DNA from: Nannocystis sp. RBIL2
GTDB taxonomy: Bacteria > Myxococcota_A > Polyangia > Nannocystales > Nannocystaceae
Length of the DNA stretch: 64,000 nucleotides
Reading direction: 5' to 3'
NCBI RefSeq assembly: GCF_026626745.1
Contig: NZ_JAPNJW010000001.1
Coordinates: forward strand, 1,270,001-1,334,000
The position numbers were made by a program, and so were the translations under genes. Positions within the stretch are counted from its first letter, which is position 1, and each line of letters begins with the position of its first letter. This document shows positions 52,596-61,080 of the stretch, piece by piece. Under the pieces are notes generated by a model. The model did no database searches, had not been told where the DNA came from, and worked only from the letters and a program-made list of their open reading frames with translations.

Positions 52596-55500
52596 TCAGC
52601 GCAGGTACTTGCCTTTGAGGATCTCGTCGATCTCTTGCAGCATCCCGAGCATCTGATCGACGCGGTCCTGCAGCCCGCGCACGTCCTGCAGGTTGCCCGT
52701 GGCCGCGCGCACCAGCGGCACCAAAGTGCGCTCGACGATCGCCACCTGCTGCGCCAGCAGCTCCTGCACCCCCGGCGGCGGCTCGTTGTGCACGTCGACC
52801 TTGAGCGTGGCCTGGTTGAGGCCCTCGAGCGCGCTGGCGATCCGCGCGACGATCGGCCGCGCCCAGTCGAGCCCGCCTGTCGTCGGCGGCGCCATGTTCG
52901 GCATCGGCAAGGTGTTCAGCTTCTTCTCCGGCTCCGGCGCCTTCTGCTGCGCCTGCGCCTGCGCCTGCGCCATCAGCTCGACCAGGCGGGCCTGCTGGGC
53001 CATCTGCGCCTGCTGCAGCTCCTTGCCGTTCGCCGCCTCGCGCTCGGCCGCCAGCAGCAGCGAGTCCTTGACCTGCTCGACGCGCTCGGCGAGCACCGAC
53101 AGCTGCCCGGCCACGCGCACCGCAGGATCGTCGGCCGCGCCGCCCAGGCTGCGCACGCGCTGGAACTCGCGCTTGATCATCGCCCACCGCTCGGCCCGCT
53201 CGCCTTGCAGGCGGCCGCGCATCTCGGCCAGCTTGAGCAGGTTCTGCTCGGCCGCCACCGTGAGCGTCTGGGCCTCGCCGGCGTAGTGGTCGTCGACCAG
53301 ACGATCGACCTCCTCGCCCGTCATCGCCGCCGCGACCTTCTCGGCCAGCTTGTTCATGTTGCGGTAGCTGCCCTGCAGCTTGAACGCCGGCTCGGTGCGG
53401 AACTTGTCGTCCATCGCCGCCGACGCGATGTACTCCTTGTTCACGCGCAGCAGCACCTCCTGCACGCGGAACAGGTGCTTGATGACGCCGACGATCTCCT
53501 GCACCTCGGCGCCGGCGTAGCCGTACGAGAAGTCGGCGGTCGCGACCTCCTCGCCGCGCGCCATCTTGATGAATCGGTACACGTCGGCCTGCTCGCGGGT
53601 CGCCAGCGGCGCCAGCGTGCGGTTGGAGGTCAGCGTGTTCTCGATGTAGCTGAGCGAGAACGCCTCGAGGTTGCCGCCGAGGATGTCGCCGAGGTTGTAG
53701 GTGTCGGCGCGGTTCGCCAGCATGTCGGGGATCTTGAACGCCGCGCCCGACTCCGTGTACGGGTTGCCCGCCATCACCACACAGAACTTCTTGCCGCGCA
53801 GGTCGTAGGTGCGCGAGCGGCCGCGCCACACGCCCTCGATGCGGCGCTGCGCGTCGCACAGCGAGATGAACTTCTGCAGGAACTCGGGGTTGGTGTGCTG
53901 GATGTCGTCGAGGTAGAGCATCACGTTGTTGCCCATCTCGAGCGCCAGGTTGACCTTCTCGACCTCCTGCGCCGCGGTCGCGTTGGGCGCCTCGGCCGGG
54001 TCGATCGACACCACCTCGTGGCCGAGCGCCGGCCCGTTGATCTTCATGAACACCAGGCCGAGGCGGTTGGCGACGTACTCCATGAGCGTCGTCTTGCCGT
54101 AGCCGGGCGGCGAGATGAGCAGCAGCATGCCCATCCGATCGGTGCGCTTCTGGTCGCCGGCCGCACCGAGCTGCTTGGCCATGTTGGCGCCGACCAGCGG
54201 CAGGTAGACCTCGCTGACCAGCTTGTTGCGCACGAACGAGGTCAGCACCTTGGGCATGAACTCTTCGAGCCGCAGCCGCTTGCGCTCGCGGTCGATGAGC
54301 TGCTGACGCAGGCGGCGGAACTCGCGGAAGCCCGGCACGCGCACGCGGGCGAACTCGCCGAGGCGGCCGAGGAACTCGTCGAGCCGCAGCTCGAGCGTGC
54401 GCTCGCGGATCCGCGGGTGCTGTCCCAAGAGACCGGTGACCTGGGTGCTCTCGAGCGCGGACTGGACCTCGCGGTCGAGCTTGCGGTCGGTCAGCGCCAG
54501 CGCGGCCGCCTCGACCAGCGCAGTCGCCCCCTTGGCCTGCTCCGGCAGCGCCGCCGCGAACGCCTCGAGCCACGCCTTCACCAGCTCGAAGCGCTCGCGC
54601 AGCCGCCCCTCGAGCGCGCGCAGATCGTCGTCGAGCGCGCGCCGCTTGCTGCCGGCCTCGAGCGCGTTCAGCAGCTCCTGCCACAGCGTCTGCGCCGCCG
54701 CGCTGGTGACGAAGCGCGGCCGCTCGTCGATCAGCTCCTCGGCGAGGTAAGCCCCTGCAGGGTGGAAATCAACTGTCCCGAAGGACAGCCCCGTCTGCTG
54801 CGCCCACTCGCCGATCGCCTTGGCCAGCTCGCCGGCCAGAGCGTCGATCGCGGCCCCGTGACCGAATACCGCGCGCAGCCGCCCGGCGCTCTGGGCCCGT
54901 CGATGCCACACCGCCTTGAGCTCGTTGCGGTCGAACCACGCCCAGAACAGGCAGGCCAGCGCGCGCGGGCTCGGCGACACGCGGAGCAGCCCCGCCGTCG
55001 CGTACATCGTCAGCAGCTTGTCGAGGATCAGCGCCGCGTCGGAGTCGTGAAGGCCGCGCTCGTAGCCCTCGTCGTAGCGCTCGGCCGCGAACTTGCGGAC
55101 CAGGTCGACCAGCCCGCCGGCCTCGCGCCCGGCCGCGTGCAGCTTGTCGATCGTCAGCCCCTGCTCGCCGCGCTCGGCCGCGAACAGCACCGAGGCCGCC
55201 AGGTACTCGCCGCGGTAGACCTGTCCGGTCTCCGACACGATCTGCTGCGACCAGAAGTCCTTCGTCTTGGCGAACTCCGGGTCCTCGACGGTCTCGTAGA
55301 AGTCGGTGCCGCCGAGGTGGATCGCCATCGTGTCGCCGCGCGCCACCAGCGTCAGGTCGAGCACCTGCGTGTTGACGGTGAAGCGGAACGTGCCGAACTT
55401 GACGATCTGCGCGCCCTCCTCGAACAGCTCGAGGCGGTCTCGCAGGGCCCGCAGCGCGTCCTGGCGGGCCGCGGTGATCTTGGTCGCGATCTCGTCGGCC

Positions 55501-57992
55501 TTGACCGACGCGCCCAGCCCCATGAGGCGCTCGACCAGCTCCTTGGCCTTGAGCACCATCGCGTCGGCCGCGAAGTAGGCGTTGAGCTCGTCGGCGGTCT
55601 TGAAGGTCTGCGCGCGCCGGCCGACGCCCTCGAGGATCCGCTCGGCCGCGGCGACGAGGTTCTGCACCCGCGCCTGGCGCTCGTCGAGCAGCGTCTGCTT
55701 GCGGGCCTGGAACGCGTCGTGGACCTCTTCCCGCTTGCCGGCGATCTCGCCGAGGAACTCGTCGAACTCGGAGAACCGCCCGGCCAGCTCCTCGAGCTGC
55801 ACGAGCAGCTTCGCCAGCTGCTCGTCGCACTTCTCCGGCGTGTCGCACAGCGCCAGGCCCGACGACACCGTCTGGGCGAACAGCTTGAACTGGGCCGCGA
55901 ACTCGGCCTTGCCCTCGGACGTGAGCAGCTGCTTGCGGACGCTCTGGAACGTCGCCCGCACCCGGCCCTGGTGGGCGAACACCGTCGAGATGTCCTCGAG
56001 GATCTTCGTCCGCGCCACCGCGTCGCCGACCTGCAGCCCGCTGACCACCTCGGCCAGCACGTTGAGGCCGTCGCCGATCGCCTGGATGTCCTGCTCGATC
56101 GGCTGCAGCTGCGCCGCGTTGTCGACCTTCTCGAGCTTCGCCAGCACCTCGTCGAGCCGCTTGCCGACCGGGATCAGCGCCTCGCCCTTGACCAGGAACT
56201 CGACGCACGCCTTGCTGATGCGGTCGAACTCCTCGACCAGCTGCTTCTCGAGCACGTCGAGCGCCGGCAGGTCGATCGACCGCACCTCGCGGAGGGTGAT
56301 GACCGCGCCCCGCTGGTTGCGCAGTGCCGTCAGCGCCTGCATGTACTGCTCGGCGCTCTTCCAGTCGCCCGGCCGCAGCGTCTTGACCAGCGCGGTCTGC
56401 TTGGTCTGCGCGTCCTGCAGCGCCTCGCGGGCGCGCTTGCGGATCGCCACGACCTTCTCGAACTCGTCGATGATGAGCTCGCCGGTCTGGCGGATCGTCT
56501 TGACGTCGGTGGCGAGGTCGCCGACCTCCGCGTTGCCGAGCCAGTAGTAGTTGTCGACCAGCCGCTGCGCTTGCGCGATCAGGTCCTCGTAGGTCTCGCG
56601 CCGCGGGTCGCTGTTCTCGATCAGGCGCGCGACGCTGAAGGCCTCGCTGATCCCGCGCACCAGCTCGGCGTTGCCGACCTTGGCCAGGTACGAGCCGTCC
56701 GTCGGTGCCGCGGCCGCGAACTCCGCCGTCATGAACGGCGTCTGCCACACCTGCATCGGGTGGAGCTGGGCCTGCTCCTCGCTCTGCGCGCGGAACACCA
56801 CCAGCTTGCCGTCGCGGAACAGGCTGTACCCGTTGCACTGGATCGGGTTGGCCATCTCCTTGCGGATCAGGTTGTACGGGAACAGCACGTACCGGCCCTG
56901 ATCGCGGCGGTAGAACACGTAGAGCACGTCTTCGCCGTTGGGCGCGTCGATGCGGCGCTCGAACTCGAAGGCCCCGGACTCGCCGCCGAACTGCTTGGTG
57001 TCGCCCGTCGTCAGGTAGTAGCCGCCCGGGAACACCACCCCGTGGCCCTCGGGCAGCTGCATGCAGCTCTGGCCGATCGCGTCGATGCGCGCGACCGACT
57101 TGAGCCGCGTGTTGTAGACGAAGAAGCGCGGCTTCTGCTCGCGGTACGGCAGGATGTTCAGCAGCACCAGCGGGCCGACGATCGCGTAGAAGAACTTGGC
57201 GTCGTCGAGCGCCTGGTTGGCGTCCTCGACCGGCTCGCGGTAGATGCCGAGGCCGTCCTTGGTGTTGTTCTCGACCTTGATCGTCAGGTCGCCGCCGACG
57301 GTCTCCACGAACACCAGATCCTTGATCGACACGTGCGGGTGCGGGCCCGCGACCTGGTCCTCACGCGTCGTCGCGGTCCACTCGAAGTCGTGCGAGGCCG
57401 GCTTCGGCAGCTCGCGGTCGCCGCGGGTGTCGACGTAGCGGACCCCGCCGCGCGGCAGCACGTTCCAGTGCAGCACCTTGACGTCGGTGGTCGCCGCGCC
57501 GATCTGGAACACCGCGAACAGCTTGGTGTCCGTCGCCTTCAGCCGCTGCAGCCGCGTGTCTTTGTAGTACTTGTAGATGTCCGTGAAGTCCTTGACGAAC
57601 TGCTCGCCGTCGAGGAGCCCGGGCACCTTGTCGAGCGTGGCGGGCTGCATCGCCTGGCCCTCGGGTGCGCCGCCGTCGAAGGTCTGGATCGAGAACACGT
57701 CCTCGACCGCGACCTCCTTCTTCATGCCGAAGAACACGTTGTAGCCGAGCAGCAGGTGGCCGCCGGACTGCACGATGTCGGCCGGGACGCACGCGTGCTC
57801 GGTGCGCACGCGCTCGTTGGCGACCACCTGCAGCTCGCTGCCGCCGAACGCCTGCTTGCGCCGCTCGTTGAGCGCGCCGGTCTTCTCGGCCAGGGCCTTG
57901 CCCTGCGCGACCAGGCGGGCGCGAATGACCTCGTAACCGCCGCTCTCGAGCGCCTCGCCGCCGTCCTGCGGCTTGTCCTTCGCCTCTGCCAT
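52596..57992 (-). CDS. Giant AAA+ ATPase (1798 residues), often annotated DNA repair ATPase
   Basis: The protein has an N-terminal beta-rich region (about 60-440), long helical coiled-coil regions (about 440-880), a dynein-like/MoxR-like AAA+ domain with Walker A PPGYGKTT (Lys1300) and Walker B VMLYLDD (about 1355-1362), and a helical C-terminus (about 1620-1798) with a QAQAQAQQ segment. Automated annotation calls such proteins DNA repair ATPases, but I see no nuclease or DNA-binding motif that proves this. It is the last gene of an operon with a flotillin (13 bases upstream) and an OB-fold membrane protein, so it may act at membrane microdomains. A hairpin repeat (54773-54788) is in frame. 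Function unknown. Confidence 0.85.
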   Translation of the reverse strand: MAEAKDKPQDGGEALESGGYEVIRARLVAQGKALAEKTGALNERRKQAFGGSELQVVANERVRTEHACVPADIVQSGGHLLLGYNVFFGMKKEVAVEDVFSIQTFDGGAPEGQAMQPATLDKVPGLLDGEQFVKDFTDIYKYYKDTRLQRLKATDTKLFAVFQIGAATTDVKVLHWNVLPRGGVRYVDTRGDRELPKPASHDFEWTATTREDQVAGPHPHVSIKDLVFVETVGGDLTIKVENNTKDGLGIYREPVEDANQALDDAKFFYAIVGPLVLLNILPYREQKPRFFVYNTRLKSVARIDAIGQSCMQLPEGHGVVFPGGYYLTTGDTKQFGGESGAFEFERRIDAPNGEDVLYVFYRRDQGRYVLFPYNLIRKEMANPIQCNGYSLFRDGKLVVFRAQSEEQAQLHPMQVWQTPFMTAEFAAAAPTDGSYLAKVGNAELVRGISEAFSVARLIENSDPRRETYEDLIAQAQRLVDNYYWLGNAEVGDLATDVKTIRQTGELIIDEFEKVVAIRKRAREALQDAQTKQTALVKTLRPGDWKSAEQYMQALTALRNQRGAVITLREVRSIDLPALDVLEKQLVEEFDRISKACVEFLVKGEALIPVGKRLDEVLAKLEKVDNAAQLQPIEQDIQAIGDGLNVLAEVVSGLQVGDAVARTKILEDISTVFAHQGRVRATFQSVRKQLLTSEGKAEFAAQFKLFAQTVSSGLALCDTPEKCDEQLAKLLVQLEELAGRFSEFDEFLGEIAGKREEVHDAFQARKQTLLDERQARVQNLVAAAERILEGVGRRAQTFKTADELNAYFAADAMVLKAKELVERLMGLGASVKADEIATKITAARQDALRALRDRLELFEEGAQIVKFGTFRFTVNTQVLDLTLVARGDTMAIHLGGTDFYETVEDPEFAKTKDFWSQQIVSETGQVYRGEYLAASVLFAAERGEQGLTIDKLHAAGREAGGLVDLVRKFAAERYDEGYERGLHDSDAALILDKLLTMYATAGLLRVSPSPRALACLFWAWFDRNELKAVWHRRAQSAGRLRAVFGHGAAIDALAGELAKAIGEWAQQTGLSFGTVDFHPAGAYLAEELIDERPRFVTSAAAQTLWQELLNALEAGSKRRALDDDLRALEGRLRERFELVKAWLEAFAAALPEQAKGATALVEAAALALTDRKLDREVQSALESTQVTGLLGQHPRIRERTLELRLDEFLGRLGEFARVRVPGFREFRRLRQQLIDRERKRLRLEEFMPKVLTSFVRNKLVSEVYLPLVGANMAKQLGAAGDQKRTDRMGMLLLISPPGYGKTTLMEYVANRLGLVFMKINGPALGHEVVSIDPAEAPNATAAQEVEKVNLALEMGNNVMLYLDDIQHTNPEFLQKFISLCDAQRRIEGVWRGRSRTYDLRGKKFCVVMAGNPYTESGAAFKIPDMLANRADTYNLGDILGGNLEAFSLSYIENTLTSNRTLAPLATREQADVYRFIKMARGEEVATADFSYGYAGAEVQEIVGVIKHLFRVQEVLLRVNKEYIASAAMDDKFRTEPAFKLQGSYRNMNKLAEKVAAAMTGEEVDRLVDDHYAGEAQTLTVAAEQNLLKLAEMRGRLQGERAERWAMIKREFQRVRSLGGAADDPAVRVAGQLSVLAERVEQVKDSLLLAAEREAANGKELQQAQMAQQARLVELMAQAQAQAQQKAPEPEKKLNTLPMPNMAPPTTGGLDWARPIVARIASALEGLNQATLKVDVHNEPPPGVQELLAQQVAIVERTLVPLVRAATGNLQDVRGLQDRVDQMLGMLQEIDEILKGKYLR

Positions 57993-58004
57993 GGCGGCCC
58001 CGGC

Positions 58005-60158
58005 TTACTGGATCCCGAGATCCCTGGCCTTCTCCGCCAGCGCCTGGATCTTCTTCTTCGTCGGGCCGTCGGCGTTGCGCAGCAGGTCGGCCAGGAACGC
58101 CGACAGCGTCAACTTCTGCAGGTCGTCGGCCGACACGCCCGACAGCACCTGCTTGAGGTCGTCGGGCAGGCTCTTCTTGCCGTCGAGGTAGTCGCCGAGC
58201 AGCTTCTTGAGCGTGTCGCTGTGATCGATGGTGCCGTCGATCGACTGCGCGGTGCCGACCGCGCGCACGAACTTGTCGAAGAACTGGCCGTCGCCGCCGA
58301 CGATGTTGATCTTGGCGTGCTCGAGCGCCGTCGCCAGCACGCGGGCCTGGGCCTCGGCGATGGTCTTCTGGGCGGCGATCTGGGCCAGCTGGACGTCGCG
58401 GTCGCGCTCGAGCTGGAGGCGAAACTCCTCGTGCGCGCGCGGCTCGCCGGCGAAGTTCTGCATCGCCTTGCCCTTCTCGGCCAGGCCGGTCGCCTCGGCC
58501 AGCAGCTTCTCGCGGATCGCCGTCGCCTGGGCCACGCCCTGGCGCTCCTGCGCGACCGCCTGGGCGGCGCCCTGCTTCTCGACCGCCGCCGCGTCGGCCT
58601 CCTTGACCTTGACCTGCGCCAGGCCTTTCTGCTCCTCGCCGCTGGCCTCGACCGCGAAGCGCTCGCGCGCGACCGTGTTCTCCGCCATGCCGCGCTTCTC
58701 GATCGCCCCGGCCTCGGCCTCCTGCACGCGGACCTTGGCCATCCCGAGCTTCTCGGTGGCGACCGCGTCGGCCTCCTTCACGCGCACGCTGGCCAGCCCC
58801 TGCGCGGCCTCCTGGGCCTGAAGGCCCTCGGCCTCGCGGATCTTCGCCTTCGCCTGCTTGTCGGCCGACTCGAGCGCGGCCTCGGCCAGGATGAGCTGCT
58901 TCTTGGCCTCGTGCTTGGCCACTTCCTCGGAGGCCTGGGCGTTCTTCACGTCCTTGACCAGGCGCTCCTGGGCCTCGCCCTCGGCCTTGATGACGCGCGA
59001 CTCCTTGACGCGGTTGGCGTCGGCCAGCACGCGCACGTCCTTGGTGCGCTCCTCCTCCTCGGCCACGCCCTTCTCGACCGACACGCGCTCGCGGACCACG
59101 TCGGCGATCGCCTTGCGCTCGACCTCCAGCGCCTTCTCCTTCTCGATGCGCAGCAGCTCGACCGCCCGCTCGCGCGCGATCGCCTCGGTCGCGCGGGCCT
59201 TCTCGACCCGCTCCGTCTCGACCTGGACCTCGCGCTCCTTGGCCTTCTCGGCGATGAGGATCGCGCGCTGCTTGTCCTGGTCGGACTTGCCGATCTCGGC
59301 CTCGTTGGCCTGCTGGACCAGCGTCGTCTTCTTGTGCTCCTCGCTGGCGACCCGCATCGCCTCGTTCTGCTCGCGGGCCTGCGACATCGCGATCTCCTTG
59401 TGCTTCTTCGCCTCGGCGTCGGCGCGCTGCTGCTCGTAGCGGAACACCGCCTCGTCGGAGGCGAGGTTCTGCGAGCCCACGTCCATGCGCTCCTTCTGCC
59501 GCAGCTCGTTGGTGCGCACGTTCTGGCCCGCCGTGATCTCGGTGATCTTGCGGATACCCTGGGCGTCGAGGATGTTGTGCGGGTCGAGCGACGACATCGG
59601 CGTCTGCTCGAGGAAGTCGATCGCCGCGTCGTCGAGGATGTAGCCGTTGAGGTCGCGGCCGATGACCTCGATCAGCTCGTCTTTGAACTGCTCGCGCTTG
59701 GTGTAGAGCTCCTCGAAGTCGAGCCGCTTGCCGACGGTCTTGAGCGCCTCGGAGAACTTGGCCGAGAACAGCTCGTCGAGGGTCGACTGGTCGGACGCGC
59801 GGGCGCAGCCGATCGACTGCGCGACCTTCAGCACGTCCTCGGGGGTCTTGTTGACGCGGACGAAGAACGTGACCTTGATGTCGGCGCGGATGTTGTCCTT
59901 GCAGATCAGGCCCTCCTTGCCGCGGCGGTCGATGTCGATCGTCTTGACCGAGATGTCCATCATCTCGGCGCGGTTGATGATCGGATAGACGACCACGCCG
60001 GAGAACGCGACCTGGGCGCCCTTGCCCCACGTATTGATGATGATCGCCTTGCCCTGGTCGACCTGGCGCAGGAATCGCGTGACGACGAACGCGATAATGA
60101 GGCCGAAAAAGAGGATCGCGCCGGCGACGATTGCGATCAGGATCAGAGTCGGATTCAT
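58005..60158 (-). CDS. Flotillin-family (SPFH) membrane scaffold protein
   Basis: The 717-residue protein has an N-terminal membrane helix (about 4-28), an SPFH/band 7 domain (about 30-230, GKGAQVAFSGVVVYPIINRAEMMDISVKT), and a very long heptad-rich Ala/Glu/Lys coiled coil (about 230-560), longer than in usual flotillins, ending with a conserved NIVGGDGQFFDKFVRA region. Flotillins organise membrane microdomains. It resembles E. coli YqiK. An AGAGGGA Shine-Dalgarno precedes the ATG. It lies between an OB-fold membrane protein (34 bases upstream) and the giant AAA+ ATPase (12 bases downstream), so the three are one operon. Confidence 0.9.
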   Translation of the reverse strand: MNPTLILIAIVAGAILFFGLIIAFVVTRFLRQVDQGKAIIINTWGKGAQVAFSGVVVYPIINRAEMMDISVKTIDIDRRGKEGLICKDNIRADIKVTFFVRVNKTPEDVLKVAQSIGCARASDQSTLDELFSAKFSEALKTVGKRLDFEELYTKREQFKDELIEVIGRDLNGYILDDAAIDFLEQTPMSSLDPHNILDAQGIRKITEITAGQNVRTNELRQKERMDVGSQNLASDEAVFRYEQQRADAEAKKHKEIAMSQAREQNEAMRVASEEHKKTTLVQQANEAEIGKSDQDKQRAILIAEKAKEREVQVETERVEKARATEAIARERAVELLRIEKEKALEVERKAIADVVRERVSVEKGVAEEEERTKDVRVLADANRVKESRVIKAEGEAQERLVKDVKNAQASEEVAKHEAKKQLILAEAALESADKQAKAKIREAEGLQAQEAAQGLASVRVKEADAVATEKLGMAKVRVQEAEAGAIEKRGMAENTVARERFAVEASGEEQKGLAQVKVKEADAAAVEKQGAAQAVAQERQGVAQATAIREKLLAEATGLAEKGKAMQNFAGEPRAHEEFRLQLERDRDVQLAQIAAQKTIAEAQARVLATALEHAKINIVGGDGQFFDKFVRAVGTAQSIDGTIDHSDTLKKLLGDYLDGKKSLPDDLKQVLSGVSADDLQKLTLSAFLADLLRNADGPTKKKIQALAEKARDLGIQ

Positions 60159-60191
60159 GCGATTAGCGTCCCTCTCACGCGCGCCGCCGTG

Positions 60192-60941
60192 TTACGGGCG
60201 GGCGATACTGTCCTTCGATTCGAACGGCTCGACCATGTAATAGTGAGCCGCGCCGTCGTAGCTCACCAGCACCACGCGCGTGTGCCTGACCAGCGCGTTG
60301 GGGGTGGCGCAGCGGACGTCGACGATCAGGTTGGCGCCGTCTTCGTGCAGGTTGGCCTGGCCGAAGCGCTCGTCGACGCGGCCGGTGGTGATCGTCGCCA
60401 GCTTGCCGACCAGCTCGCCACGACCGATCGGCCGGTGGCGCTTGAACGCCTCGCCGAGCGCGCCGGCGATGAGCCCCGTCAGCATGCCGGCGACCACCAC
60501 GGCGCCGAAAGCGATGCCGACGTGGACGCCCATCGCGGCGACGCCGTAGTCCCGGAGCATCAGCGTGGCGAATGTCGACAGCGCCCACGCGAACAACACG
60601 AGCATGCTGATGACCACCGTCGCCGGCGCCTTGCCGAAGCCGATCGCGGCCAGCAGGCTGAGGCCGCCCGCGGCGCCCTCGACCTTGCCGCCGACGGCCT
60701 CCAGCTTGCCCGTGGCGCCATCCACCGCCCCGTCGACCTTGCCGGCCATCGCGTCGATGGCCCCGTCGACCTTGCCCGCCATCGCATCGACGGCCCCGTC
60801 GATCTTGCCGGCCGCCGCGTCGAGCATGTCGCTGCCCACCCCGCCGAGCAGCGCGAGCAGCCAGTAACCCGCGACGACCAACAAAGCGACCGTGAACACC
60901 ACGGTGGGGAAGCTGACGATCGCGGCGATGAACTCGTCCAT
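60192..60941 (-). CDS. YqiJ-like OB-fold membrane protein with 11-residue repeats
   Basis: The 249-residue protein has a membrane helix near the N-terminus (about 6-32, VVFTVALLVVAGYWLLALLGG), a repeat region (about 40-90) with near-perfect units GKIDGAVDAMA, GKVDGAIDAMA and GKVDGAVDGAT, two more hydrophobic segments (about 100-155), and a C-terminal OB-like beta domain (about 175-249, RGELVGKLATITTGRVDERFGQANL). This matches the YqiJ/NfeD group that accompanies flotillins. The repeats predict an amphipathic helix lying on the membrane. It is the first gene of the flotillin operon. Confidence 0.83.
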   Translation of the reverse strand: MDEFIAAIVSFPTVVFTVALLVVAGYWLLALLGGVGSDMLDAAAGKIDGAVDAMAGKVDGAIDAMAGKVDGAVDGATGKLEAVGGKVEGAAGGLSLLAAIGFGKAPATVVISMLVLFAWALSTFATLMLRDYGVAAMGVHVGIAFGAVVVAGMLTGLIAGALGEAFKRHRPIGRGELVGKLATITTGRVDERFGQANLHEDGANLIVDVRCATPNALVRHTRVVLVSYDGAAHYYMVEPFESKDSIARP

Positions 60942-61034
60942 GGGCCAGCCGGGCGGGGTGTGAATGGTGCCATACGGCACGTCACTCTGCCAAGCCGCCC
61001 GACCGGGTTCGGATTCGCACGACGCTTGCGCGCT

Positions 61035-61052
61035 GCCTGTCCATCAAGACAG
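61035..61052. repeat. Hairpin downstream of the aldehyde dehydrogenase gene
   Basis: CCTGTC (61035-61040), loop CATCAA, GACAGG (61047-61052), flanked by GCGC. It lies between the ALDH stop and the start of the flotillin operon on the minus strand, a likely terminator. Confidence 0.6.
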
Positions 61053-61080
61053 GTGCGCGCCGCTCGTCGGCGCGCGAGCT

